Origin: Lindgomyces ingoldianus | Taxonomy: Eukaryota > Ascomycota > Dothideomycetes > Pleosporales > Lindgomycetaceae | DNA: 64,000 nucleotides | Assembly (NCBI RefSeq): GCF_010093535.1 | Contig: NW_022985196.1 | Span: 1-64,000, forward strand | Direction: 5' to 3' | Part shown: in pieces, positions 37,794 through 49,327 of the stretch | Layout: the number at the start of each line of letters is the position of its first letter | Position numbering within the stretch: the stretch's first letter is position 1 | Position numbers and translations under genes: made by a program | The notes under the pieces: generated by a model | The model's input: only the letters and a program-made list of their open reading frames with translations | The model's database searches: none | What the model was told of the DNA's origin: nothing

Positions 37794-40700
37794 AAGGTGA
37801 CTTCCTAAAATCGCGCGTCCTCGTGCACCCACCCTTCGATCATCGTATGATGTGGCGGTATCGATGCCGCTTCCAGAAGAGCTTCCAGGGACGGGGTATG
37901 AGAGCTCCAAGTCTCGTGTAAAAAGGTCTTCGCAATCATCACTTCCACCCGACCTGGGAAACTCTGCCTCGTCCACAGTTGTCACGCTAAATTCTAGGCT
38001 GATCCCCGGCGAGGAACCGTGACAGGATTGCGGGGAGTTAGCGTTGGATCCAGAAACCGAAGAACCGCCGGGTTGAGGTTGTGTGACGAGGGTTTTACAT
38101 CAAAGTCCTCGGTTATATCAATCATTCCAACCCTTTCCTCAGAGCATTGGGCTGTACCCCGACTCGGAGAATTTTTGCGTGTCTTTTGGCTCCCCGTCCC
38201 TACTTCCCACCATAGAAAGGCTGCCATAAGGCGTATATATCGTGTCCGTATCAGACGACGTTTGCGCCAACTGTTGTCTACAGCTTTCAATGATGGCCGG
38301 TATGCATTCTTTAATCCTCCGAAGGATAGGTTGTAGCGCGGGTGTAAGTTCTCTAATCAATTCCTCTTCGAGCGCTTCGCACAGAACTCTTTCCAATCGT
38401 GGGTTGATACCATGCTGGTCCTCTATTGTTCAATTAACCAACAATAAGTGGGGCAAAGCGAAGCAGCGGCGGTAAGCTTACAGGGCAAAGATATGTCCCT
38501 CTCATTTGGAAATAGCATTGAGTAAAGAATGCTCCACTTTTCTTCTGTACTTGGAGCTTGAGCAAATGGCGACTTCTTGAAGTCCAGGCGCTTCAACATC
38601 TAGGGTAAAATGCGATCGTCCGCTGGTTCAGCCCGTTTCTTGCAAATGGTCTCTTGTTAGAGGTGCGAAGCGTATGCATCATCAGATCTCATTTCCTTCC
38701 AACACCGAGAACATCGAAGAGGCTGAGTATGGACTCTTTTAATTTGATCACTATCTCGCGTTAGTTGGGCTAACAGAGGATGATTGAGGTTATTAACTCA
38801 CGTCAATTTCCCCATACCAGCAAATACTTCTCCTCTACACGCCGCACGTGAATGTTTCTCTAGTTGTCGTTGGTAGAATGGACATTTCAATCACCGCTGT
38901 GGGAGGCGATTCGCGGGGCCTCCCTCAATCTTTTTCCGTGGACGATCGTCTTCTCCGTCGTCAGAATCATCCCCCCCATCCCCAGGATCTCGCCCCCATC
39001 TCAAGCCCTCTTTTGACTTTGAGATTGATTTAATCCTCGCGATGACGACGAAGACGTACTTTCTCGGCTTCCTGGCAGTGCAGACAATGTTCCAGAGGAT
39101 TGGGAATTTGCAAAAGCACTTGTAGCTCCGGATATTGCGTGGCTTAGGAGGTTTTGAAACAGGGTGTTCTTAATTGTAGGAACATGTGTTTCAAGCAACG
39201 TCCCCAGGTCTTCGTAGTTGCTTCGGGAATTTTCGTCACTCTCTGCATTGGCGGCTGCTGTTCCCACTCCTTCTTCGCTTTCACTATCGCTTGTTAACTT
39301 TGCAACATTCTGAGCATACACATCCATGCCTCGAGCTCGAGCGTTAGAGAACCAGTTTCTGATCCGTTTCGATTCTAGGTCGGTTGTTCTCACAAGGGTC
39401 TGAATGTCCTCAGCGGAGGGGTTTGGATTTGAAGCAAAAGAATTCTGCGAGAATTCTCTTGGTGTTCTTGTTTCCTCTCTTGCGTCTAATTTGTGCAATA
39501 GGCTTATCAATTCCACCCCCAATTTCAAATTCCGTCATAGGAATAACCTTTAGCGATTCGATATCGCTATTAGGCCCGTCAGACATGTTACTAAACAGGC
39601 CATCGCAGCTAACATGTGCTAGTTCACTTTCAATCCACGATAACTGATACTGCGGGTGAGCAGGAGGCTTCGAAGATTCGACCGCGATCTCAAATATCGC
39701 TAGTCCGCGATCTGCTCGGGATATGCTTCGTGAGGGTGGCCGACGGAGAGGTGCTAAAGATGGAGATTTTACGGATATACTTGGCTTACTTGCAACTGAT
39801 TTCGTTCGCCTTCCTTCGACTTCCTTTCTGACGTGGTTAATCTCCGCAACTGGCTCTTTCCTGAGACGGATTTTTGGGGACTCCTGGCCAAGGTTCACTT
39901 TTGCTGCCTCACTCTCTCGTCGCACCCGTCGGCGATGGCCCTTGTCTTCCTGATAAATGGTGCCAGATTTTAGAGAGAGCGCGCTGGATTTGGACCTGCT
40001 TCGCACAACTAATTCCCGTTGAATAGGTGCGGAGCCTTCCAGGGAAGTTGGGGCTTCCACGTCATAATCATTGGATCGTGATCGCTTTAGCTGACCCCTT
40101 CCTGCTAACTATTGATCCCACCACTTTACCCCATATTCGGGGTAACTCTAGTAACTCTGACGCGCCTAGTCCGAGAAAATTCGACGACGACTTGATTCTG
40201 TCCCGTTGTCACGTATGATTGCGTCTGAGCAAGTTAGATCATTGTCCGTTCAATATAGACATCAGTGTGTGCCAAGTTTGAACTATACTTACGCGAGGGA
40301 TGGGAGAGGGCCGCTCTCTTGGACGTCTAGAATCAAGACTGGGCCAGCGCTTTGTAGAAATCTTCGATCTTGAAAAAGAAAGAGGCGGGCCCTCACTCTG
40401 TTCGTTTGTTGATGTGTAGCCAGAGCTTTCCGAACCAGATCTGCAGTCTTTCTCATGGGAAAGGACCACTGACCTTGATATGGGAGACTCTCGGGTGATA
40501 TCGTTACATGATTTGGATTTGGTGCCGATGGTCTAGGAACACGCTAGGCAGTAGGAGAAAGGGCTAAGGTCATGCCCCGAAGGGGTCCCATGGAATTAGG
40601 AGCCAAAGTGTGATACGGGGGCAAAGGGGACGGTATATTCAAATGGGTTGTTGTAGTTAGCTGAGGGCCAAATGCGTAGAATGGCATACTGTAGCTCGGT

Positions 40701-41299
40701 GAAGTATAGCTTGGTGGACGATTTTGTTTGGTTGGTCGGGTAATGGTGTCGATGCGCTCACGCAGGCTAGAGGGTAATTAAGTTAGCCTTCCATAATACC
40801 TAGCTAGCCAAGGGTGGTAAGCTCCCGACTGCTGCAGAGAGAAGGGCGGAGGGCACGGCGAAGGGCCTGATGGTTGAGAAAGCTGATCAGATGGGAGGTA
40901 TTTTGCGCCTTGCAATTGTCGTTCGTCTGGGGGGAGATAAGGTGTGACATATCCAGAATTTACTGATTCTAAACGTCCGCGAGCAAGTGTTCCGCACTTT
41001 GAGCAATTGGGATCCGTACACTCTTCTACAGATTTGTGTCTTCGACCGGAGACGGAATTGGGCCTCCAATGAGGGTTCTTAGGGCCGTTTGTGTTCTGGT
41101 TTTTCCTATCATCTTTTATCGTGGAAAGTCTTCTCCTAGATGGGATACGTGATAAATTCCGACTGCCCAACGACGACCCAATTAGCTTTACATTCTTTAA
41201 TTTAGCACTAGGGCCGGAGTAATGACCAGAATCTTTCAACCGCTTGGACTTGGCGTTGCAGGAAATCTTTGGAGTGAGATGAACCTCACGAAGACTCAC
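37794..41299 (-). pseudogene. Broken homeodomain (KN-type) transcription factor gene
   Basis: Minus-strand coding pieces in order: 41,299-40,778 (173 aa, Arg/Ser-rich, with CTDPNCSKC); the same frame continues past TAA (40,778-40,780) to a TAG (40,544-40,546); Ser/Arg-rich 40,469-40,300; 40,060-39,410; then the homeodomain. Helix 1 (RRKRGNKNTKRILAEFF) is in one frame, and ASNPNPSAEDIQTLVRTTD plus the recognition helix KRIRNWFSNARAR is in another, joined only if one base is removed from an A4 run at 39,436-39,439. C-terminal pieces follow near 38,396-38,139 and 38,080-37,794. WF-x-N-x-R identifies the DNA-binding helix. Some interruptions may be introns, but the homeodomain shift is not intron-like. 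Confidence 0.6.
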
Positions 41300-41531
41300 C
41301 AGGAGTTAGCATAAGCAATACGGCCCTCTTTAAAGTGTTTGAATCCTATCGTCGGCCCGAGCCAGTGGGCCTATACTCCCAGAGCGGTGAGAGGTAGTCC
41401 ATAGAGTATCTTACCCGCGACGGGGCTACCAGCAGCGGAAGAACCCGCAGGTAAGCAACTGCCTCGGTCGACACTCCACATTGCAATATCATCCCGATTA
41501 AAACCTTCTAGCTAAGCCTGAGAGTATCTTC
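41300..41531. other. Short intergenic spacer
   Basis: Between the 5' end of the homeodomain relic and the 3' end of the Zn2Cys6 gene (tandem, both minus). Nothing recognised. Confidence 0.5.
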
Positions 41532-43374
41532 TTATTCCGGTGATATCCCCCCCAGCCACAAGACTTCAAAGTGCGATGTTTGCTCTGCCCTAATCTGACC
41601 CCGAACCTCAGATTCAGTAAATCTGCTTTTCAGCATCGTTTTAAGCAGCGCCAGGTTATCTGGAGTCGCGATCCCTTCTACCCACGCAATGCGCCCGTTT
41701 ATCCAGGCCAGCATGTCCGGTGGTAGAAAATCAATCGACGAGAGTGCATGGAGTTGATAAAGAATGTGGTACAAGCTCTGTGGCTTCGGAATCGGGAGGG
41801 AAGGAACAGCTTGTGGTAAACGATCAGCCGGAGGCTCATGAACAGAGGGAAGAGGCGTTGATTTAACCGCAAAGTGATTGCCAGGAGGGACGGAAGTTGA
41901 TGTTACTCTGTTGTTGTAGAGGGCGTTGGTCAAACCCTTGCCATCTTCTTCTTTGGAGTAGTGCTGACAAAATTGGGGTAGCTTGTAAGATTGAAGCTGG
42001 ACCATGTATCCTGCTAATTGCGGCACAGTTGCGCAAATCTCTCTTGCTACTTGCTTGATCACAGCCTCTGAAACCTTTACGCAAGCATCAAGCGAGCTAA
42101 TATCAACTTGCGAAGCCGAATTCTGCAGGAGACGACACTGAACAAGGACTACATTGTGGAGCCTAATACGGGATGACCGAACGTTGTTCCAGAGGTGTGC
42201 TGTGAAGTTTCGAGCGTACGCGTGGTAGTATCCTTTAAATACCAGGTCGTCTTCACCGGAACTTAGGATTACCCTGAAGCGTCCATTTTCTGGCATGTTC
42301 TCCACGAAGTTCAGCAGCTTGTTGTCCAAAACGATAGCCTCAGCAATCGTTGCAGCTGGAGACTCGAAAATCCTATTCTCCAGGAAATACCGAAAGTTGA
42401 GGAGCTCCAAGATTAAATCGAGAAAATTGGAATGTGGGTCAGGATGCTGATCTGACATTTCGCGCATCTGGTCCTTAAGGCGCAAGAAATCGGCTGGTAC
42501 GGCGAGGTTTTGAATCCAGCAGTTCATGATGACATTTTGGTTCAGTGTCCCCAATAGCCTTCCCCTCAGGTCTGTTTTCCATCGCTGTTTGTCGCCTAGG
42601 TTGGCGATGGATATGGCACCATTCAGATGTTTGGTAAGATTTTCGAGTCCTTGTTCTCGTGGGCGGATCAGCACCTCGTACATACCCAACAACATCACAG
42701 ACAAAAGGGTGGCATCGTTTCCTGCAGTGTCCGGCCTTGATAAAGCAAGATTCACCTCTCGAATAGCGGCAACATATTTTTGGGCGGCGGGTTGATCCAA
42801 GCCTGGTTGACGCATGAGCCTCGCATACCCAGCCAAGCCAACAGCTCTGATACTGTCCCGAATATGGGGATAGGAATAGCCGTTGCGGAGATAAAATTCC
42901 GGTAGATAGTCAAATTGTGACTGCATCGCATCTGTTCCAACATAGTTCGACATAAAGAAATTGACCCCCAGCTCATTAAGTGGTTGGTAGAAAACAACGT
43001 CCGTAAGGCGAACCGCAGTTCTATGTTGAGCTACAGAATTGTAATTCTCGGCATGAAAGAGATTTCCTAATACCGAGTCCTTACAAGTGGGAGTTCTAGA
43101 TCTATGTTTCTTGGTGACATTGCAGCTTTCGTCGAAGAACATAAGATCAACGGTATTCCGGTAACCGGGGCATACCCTTTTGGCCTTGACACACTGCCCA
43201 CAAGCAGGTGCAGATTGGTCGCACTAGAAGGGCATAGTAAGCCTTGAGTTCGGACATCTGCAGACGACGGGAGAAGTCTAGATTGTGAATTGTACAAGGA
43301 ACCTTTCTTCTCACCTTAGTTCTCCTCTTCCTACATTCGCCACATGACTTTGAAGGCTTCCCACGATACACCAT
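41532..43374 (-). CDS. Zn(II)2Cys6 fungal transcription factor
   Basis: Two exons: 43,374-43,315 and 43,223-41,532, with a 91-bp intron (GTGAGA...TAG) inside the zinc cluster; 583 aa. The spliced N-terminus has C11, C14, C21, C28, C31 and C38 in the exact CX2CX6CX6CX2CX6C spacing, with the basic RKRRTK stretch between the second and third Cys. The binuclear cluster binds CGG-type DNA half-sites. The remaining ~540 residues form a helical regulatory domain of the fungal-specific transcription factor type (for example the MLLGMYEVL and YYHAYARNFTAHLW regions). Frame intact. No neighbouring metabolic cluster indicates its target pathway. Confidence 0.9.
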
Positions 43375-44066
43375 CTCCTCAATAACGTCTCGTATGTCGC
43401 TCTTGAATCATCGCAGTTTACATCGCTGTCAGATCCAACCTCGTTTCTGAACTCGGGTTGAACACAGCCAAGCAGCGGAATAGCCCAAAGAGTTGGAGTT
43501 GAGATGATCTCAGAATTGCTGCGTTAGTGTCTCCGCCAGCAAGGAGACACGTGTGATGTTGGAGAACGAACAGATGGGGAACTTGAGCACGAAGAGTCCA
43601 GGAGTTGCAACGAAGGATCAGGCAGGTTGTTTCTGCCAAGGCCGATCGCTAGATCCCCCAATCACAACCCAATGCAGGAGAACCATGCTGTGCAACTTTA
43701 CTTAACTCTACTACTCCATTTCATCACCGAATGCAGAATATATCGGGGGGTAATTCAGGACAGATATATATTTACATTTTTATTTTCGATTTCCTTAATT
43801 CAAGCCAGAGGATTAACAGGTAGACTTTACCTTACTCATATTCCTTACATGAAGTGAGAACATGTAGTAATCAGATACATTTACCGTCAGTCGAATGTAG
43901 GCTAGCAGTATCCCCTAACAGCCATTTCGCACTCACCATCCAATCCAAATTCCCTTTCCAACCCCATGAAGCAAAACCCATTTGCAGACAGGGACGAGCC
44001 ATGTGGCAAAGCATCATCATCCAACAATCACATCCGCCACAATCAATCTCGCCAGCCTCTACTCCA
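43375..44066. other. Intergenic between Zn2Cys6 and eIF4E-like genes
   Basis: Includes the upstream region of the Zn2Cys6 gene and the 3' side of the eIF4E gene. Small frames on both strands (for example 43,418-43,639 and 43,854-44,174) are antisense or low-content and are not supported. Confidence 0.5.
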
Positions 44067-45634
44067 TCAAGCATCCCTAGTCTGGGTCTCAGCCGGCGCA
44101 ACATAGTCCTTATGGCTACTGTGTGCCTTGTACCAATAGCTATCTTTACCCTTCGGCTTAATATCATCCGATAATTTTTCCAGGATGACTTGCAACAACC
44201 TATCGATGCCTTCTTTGTTCTCCGCATCCCGGTTCCAGACAGCAATCTGCACAGTATTCCAACGAACGGAGTAGCTGACACCGCAGATATCGTCGTTAAA
44301 AGCTATGCAACGGTCAACGGATGTGAATTGAATGTGAATGTACATGTGAATGGTGATTTGGGGGGATAACACTTACTCTCCCGTTTCGTCTCCACGGCAC
44401 CCTGAAGCACATCTCCCACGGCCAGTAAACAAATCTCATGCCAGATCTGCGCCGCATTCTCCTTGACTTTGAAGTACCAAGCGCCACCACGCGCATTACG
44501 TGGATCTTCCCAAAGAGGTTTCACGCCGAGATGGAAGAGGTGAATCGAGTCGCGGAGTTTGAGGGAGTCAGTTGGGATATTGTTAAAGTGTTGGTAGAAT
44601 TCCTTGACCGAGATGATGGTTTCCCCGAGGGGCTTTGGGCGGGATGCGTATTCGTCAATGCTAGCCTTGTCTTTTGGTGCCGGGGTAGAGCCAGATTGGC
44701 CTTTTTCGGCCCAGAATTGCCATTTGAACCTGAATTCAGGGACGCGGACAGATTTGAAGATGCTGTTCAGCATGGCGGTGCCACGGGCAGGAGAGGCGGT
44801 GTTTCTGGCCTCCTCTGCGCTGGCAGCGGGGAGGTTTGAGGTGCTGAGAAGGGGGAATCGACCAGCCATCTTGTCGTCGGCCTCGTCAGAAGGGTGAACG
44901 TTTTCAAGCTTCGTGACACCAAGATTGCAAGCCACGCGCTCAAGCTCTTGCAGGTTCTGGGCAGCGACCAATATGTGCTTACTCGTGGCTACGGCGAGGT
45001 CGTTGGTGACGTCGAGGGTTGTCTCTTTCACTACCTCAACCGAGGCCGGACAATCGGCGCCTGGGGGATAAAAAGCGGTAATGGTTGAGAGGAAATGCTT
45101 GACACTAGCGTGAAAGTTCTCGCTCAATGGCTCCGTAGGAGGAGGTGGAAGTGGCTCTCCGCTAGCGATAAGCTCGAGGGCTCCACACAAATCACTAGGG
45201 ACGTAGGCTGGGCAGGACAAGCTAGTGTATGACTCGGCAAACTCAGCTTCGGGAAGCTCGGTAATGGGAGTGAGATGAAAGAGGCTCTGGTTGAGCTTTA
45301 GATCACCATAAAGTCCGTATTCGTCGGACTCGAACGGGATATGGGAAGAGATCTGGCAGAGGCGGTCTTTGGTCACGTATACGCCGGAGCTCGTGTCGTA
45401 CTTGGGGCAGATGAATTGCGTACCAACGATTGGTGGATAGAGATTGCCGTAACTAGCTTGTTCATTCAAGGCTGTATCAGAGCCAGTTATATTGTGAGGA
45501 TGCGCTAGGCTTGGAAGAGAGTAGACGCTGTTTTGGTCGACTCCGCCGTTGCAACAAGTATCGTAGCTGCCGAAAGTGTACCGAGGGTCGGACTTTCTGA
45601 GCATGGAACCAATGTGAGCTTCAAACACCGTCAT
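44067..45634 (-). CDS. eIF4E-family translation initiation factor with long N-terminal extension
   Basis: Exons 45,634-44,377 and 44,302-44,067, intron 74 bp (GTAAGT...ATAG); 497 aa. ATG at 45,634 is chosen; the codon before it is GTG. Residues about 296-490 form the cap-binding fold: FRFKWQFWAEKGQ, SVKEFYQHFNNIP, GVKPLWEDPRNARGGAW (with the PxWED cap-stacking Trp and Glu), then after the intron CGVSYSVRWNTVQIAVWNRD. eIF4E binds the mRNA 5' cap and eIF4G or other partners. Typical eIF4E is about 200-250 aa; here ~295 residues of unrecognised, Pro/Ser-rich N-terminus precede the fold, so this is probably a divergent eIF4E paralogue (regulatory or mRNA-localising) rather than the main factor. 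Confidence 0.85.
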
Positions 45635-46810
45635 CACGATGGTGGCATTCCAGAGGAGATTGTGGAGAAGTAGGAAAGGTTCTCAGAAAGAAGAAAATCT
45701 GCTTATGCATGAAGTCTGCGGAAGAGGAAGTGGAATAGAGTGAGAAAGTAAGAACTCAATACCGTAGAGCTCCGCGTTTTGAAGGGTCCAGAGAACGAAG
45801 CACAATACAAAGGGTTGGTATTTTTCGTTATTCAAAGTCAATGTGAATAAGAAAGGGATGGAGAGGTAGGGAAGAGGGAAAGCGTGGAGCGGAAGGAATG
45901 AGAAGCATTTCCGAAGTGAAGCAAAGAAAGTGAGTGAAGGAGTGAATGCAGGATTACAGAGAGGTGAAATGACACGCCCAAGTGCGGCATGAGGTGAAGA
46001 GGAAGGTAGCGAATGAAGCGGGCGTGGGCAAGGTTGGCCTGACGAACATGCGGAAATGACACCCCCACGCTGCAAAAAGACATTTTCAAACCCCTCCAGG
46101 CTTAACAGACACGAGAGGGCAGATATACAGGGTAGAATATGCGATATATCAAATGGAGGAAGAGAGAGGAAAAGCAGCAATTCAAGCATTCACACGTACC
46201 AGACAGTCCACTCACATTCACCGTTACGTTCACCGTTCATATGTACCCCTGCAACCGATCTCAACTGGCCGCGAACTGAATCCGGGTCAATTCGTCTTCA
46301 AATACAGTTCAGAGATAACAAGAAACGCTTGAAGGATACGGCAATACCAAACAAGAGGCCAACAAGAGGCCAACAAGAAAACACGGAAGCCTGACTGCGG
46401 GCGGAGTGGTGAGCAGGTGAGGTTGAGTGAAGATGCAGGCCCCGGGCGGCTTTAAGCCCTCTCAGCGCGGCCAGTCAGCAGTGCAGCCGCCCGATTTGCG
46501 TTTCACAGCACCGTTTCAAGACCCCAGCTGACACGGAGAGTGGTTGACGCCTGAGGCCAGCGACACCGAGACGCGTCGCCTGTGACAGACATTTGGCTAC
46601 CTGTGAATCGCGGAAGCAGCCGCACACCTTCATCACCTCTCTCATTGGTGTTGGTGTTTGCGTGTTGAGGTGGGCTTACTGCAGCCATGTCACACAAGGA
46701 GAGGCACCAGGACACCCCCACCAACGACCAGCGGCGCCACCCCTGGTGTCCGTCTGCCGATCAATAAATTGTTGCAGAGCCTCACGCTCTTCGCCCGATA
46801 CAACCCAGAC
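45635..46810. promoter_or_regulatory. Shared 1.2-kb divergent promoter region
   Basis: Lies between the eIF4E-family gene (-) and the NOPCHAP1-like gene (+), so it should hold both promoters. An open minus frame at 45,683-46,189 is Ser/Leu/Phe low complexity from pyrimidine-rich sequence and is not supported. A tandem GAGGCCAACAA doublet is visible at 46,355-46,378. No defined factor site is claimed. Confidence 0.45.
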
Positions 46811-47641
46811 ATGGCACAACGCCCAATGGGAGCTACAATCACAATGCCCTCGATGCATGACCTCGCAGGCTCAGCTGTAGCCGCTCCAGCCTCAAAAAAA
46901 CGTGCACGAGATGTCGCAGACTGCAACCACCGCCGCACACGTGCAAAAGTCTCCCAGCCGACAGACAGCACCTCCGCGTCTAAGCTGTCGCTCTCCGACG
47001 AATCCCCCCTGATCCCCGCGGGCATTCCCCAAGACTCGACCATTGCTAGTGATCTGAGCAACGACAGCGAGAGCGAGTTGAGCGATTTGAGCGAGTCCAG
47101 TGAGGCTACCTCGTCAGGAGTCTCGAGCGACGACGATAGTGATGACGAGGAGTCGCAGCTGGCCACAGACAACGAAAATGAAGATGGCATCATCAATCTG
47201 ATTGCAAATAGGGGGAAGAAACCGTCGATCAAGCTGTCCAAAGACGATAATGCATCGGACTTACAAGCCCACCTGAAGCATTTCCTGCCGAAGCTCGCCG
47301 CTGCGAACGTGGAGCTGGAGGCAGCAGAGAAGGCGGGAACATTGATGATGAAGAAGATAGAGGTGGACGACGGTGAGGAAGAGGGGCAGTACATTGAGAT
47401 GGTCGGTGGCCCCCTTGCGCTGGCCATAAAGGCAGTTGCTGACGTCACGTAGAATCTCGGACTCGGCGTATTAGAATGCAAGGACCCTTGCGCCGAAGGT
47501 GCTTCCTCAGACACGGATTCTGGTAGTGACGAACATGAGAACGCTAACACTCAGGCTATGGAGAAGGACCTACTCGGAAAGCTCATGGGTCGTGGGAGGA
47601 AGAGAGTTGGCATTCACGAGGTTCAGGACACGAACACGTGA
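46811..47641 (+). CDS. NOPCHAP1/DUF4598 family snoRNP assembly protein
   Basis: Exons 46,811-47,401 and 47,453-47,641 joined by a 51-bp intron (GTCGGT...GTAG); 259 aa. Evidence: an acidic Ser/Asp/Glu-rich stretch around residues 75-120, then LQAHLKHFLPKLAAANVELE and, spanning the splice, QYIEM+NLGLGVLE, a motif I associate with the NOPCHAP1 family; the C-terminus is acidic then basic (GKLMGRGRKRVGI). In humans NOPCHAP1 links HSP90/R2TP to NOP58 during box C/D snoRNP assembly; the same nucleolar role here is inference. An in-frame ATG at 46,658 exists upstream, but the peptide between is Pro/Thr-rich and unlike a conserved start. Confidence 0.8.
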
Positions 47642-47815
47642 GTCGGAAGATTCAGTTGACGCTTTTTGCTATTGCCACCTGGATTTTCAGCGGAAAGGAT
47701 ATAATAGCTCTTCCTTCCTTTCTGAAGAGCTGAGATTCTCTGTCTAACCCACCCTGCTTCCCTTCTCAGAATTAACCCCCTGTCAAAAAAGGTCCAGGTC
47801 CGCCAGGCCTCCCAT

Positions 47816-48648
47816 TCATTTCTTCCAAGTCGCATCTGCATTGGCGTGTATCTTAGGCTCTTCGATATAACTCCTAATCTCCTTCTTATGGCTGTCGTTA
47901 AATACATAAGCATTTAACCCTAAGCATTTTCAGTAGACAACTCACCTCCAATCACTCCCAAGCATCCCATCCCGCTCCCCAACCACCTCCTCAAACTCCA
48001 TCTGACCCTCCGCCGTAAAACTCGGCATTAACCTCGATTCCCCCAAAGGCAACATATCCCCCTGGTCAACCTGCCACAGATGATACACCTTCCCATACAA
48101 TTGCACAACCTGCTCCATTTCCTTATTCTCCGCGGCCTCCCAAATAGCGTCTGCAACAAACCCTGACTCCGGCATAATCAACGTCTCGGATTTAACTTCG
48201 AGGACGTGGGAATGCCACAGCTTCTATACCTCTTCATCCAGGGTTGAGAAGAGTCATGGCGTTATCATGTACTCTAGCCCATCCCAACATCAGACTCTAA
48301 CTCAGACCCAAACCCAGCGCTTGAGAGTGTGGGTGAGTCGCGGTTTTACCAATCACAATCAACCTCGCCGGCATCGTCGCAGAGTCATATAGAATGCATG
48401 TCTAACTCCCTCGTCAAAGTGACTGCAGTAATGATTCGCCTCGACACATCGACCAGGTTCGTTGGCATACGTGTGGAAGGCGTTTAGGTGGGCGCAGATG
48501 TTTTAACGGGGTCGAATTTCTGGTTTGGATGCTAGGTACTATATAAGGAAATAGAATAGGTGAGATACTTGGAGCCTGACTCGAGAAATTCGTTAGAGGC
48601 GCTAAGGGCGGAGCCGGTTGTTTTGTTGGTAGTTAGTAAGGCAGCCAT
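47816..48648 (-). pseudogene. Broken DUF1264 / oil-body-associated-protein-like gene
   Basis: Minus-strand pieces match the family order: start MAALLTTNKTTGSALSAS (48,648); FDPVK and [20 protein letters not shown] then [60 protein letters not shown]; last exon SHKKEIRSYIEEPKIHA after a 54-bp intron (47,892-47,945), stop at 47,816. Lesions: frameshifts near 48,500-48,505 and 48,396-48,402, stops TGA at 48,254-48,256 and TAG at 48,224-48,226. The family is known from plant oil bodies and widespread in fungi; its function is unclear. With two shifts and two stops it is a pseudogene unless the assembly is poor here. Confidence 0.75.
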
Positions 48649-49327
48649 TGTAGGAGCTGCTTGTGGGAATGGGGATAGGTGTGTGGCTAGAGAATAGGAT
48701 GGGGGGATTTATATGATAGGCATAGTTTAAATGTCCACTATGTAAAGGTGTCGCAGAAGCACTCATGACATAATATCAGAAAGTTCAATCAGCACCGGCT
48801 CACCCAGCACGAAACTAAACACAAAAATGGGCAAGAGCACACGTAGAGATTGACGTCATAGTGACGCGGAAAACATTTAATACCAACTTGTGCCTCTCAT
48901 TGTCTTACGCAGCAAGTGTCGGCGGGCTGACGAAGTTTCAAATGATCCATGACTGTGGTTGGTGAGGAGGTGGCGAATGCATAAGTGATGCCTTTTAAAT
49001 CCACGGTCATAGATCTAATTGAAGGACGACATCGACGACTCCATGACCGGCGGGTTTGATCCCATGGGATGACTGGAACCATAAGTAATACACTATGGGA
49101 GATGACATGGGCGGAGAGAGAAAAGCGTTGGAAACAACGAGGATGTTGCACTGGTCACTCTCGACACTCCGGAAAAAGGCACACCGAAAGAACAAAGGAA
49201 ATTTGAATGGTCTCATTGAAGAAAATTGATCAGCATTGTAATGAATAAACGCCAATCATGATTTAGCCAGCATTGGCACCGACCAATAAAGGATATGACC
49301 AATAACACATATTCCGTAACCCTCTAA
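48649..49327. other. Gene-free stretch
   Basis: 5' side of the DUF1264 relic and 3' side of the MFS gene. No supported frame, repeat or RNA gene. Confidence 0.5.

Noticed and set aside
37994..38336. Plus- and minus-strand overlapping frames of about 100 aa
   Set aside because: Shadows of the C-terminal part of the minus-strand homeodomain relic.
45683..46189. 168-aa minus-strand frame
   Set aside because: Low-complexity Ser/Leu/Phe from pyrimidine-rich DNA in the divergent promoter region; no domain.
46690..47550. 286-aa minus-strand Ser-rich frame
   Set aside because: Antisense to the NOPCHAP1-like gene; its Ser runs are the complement of that gene's acidic/Ser codons, and the plus strand has domain and splice support.
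49007..49255. Short minus-strand frames downstream of the MFS gene
   Set aside because: In the 3' region of the transporter; no composition or domain support.
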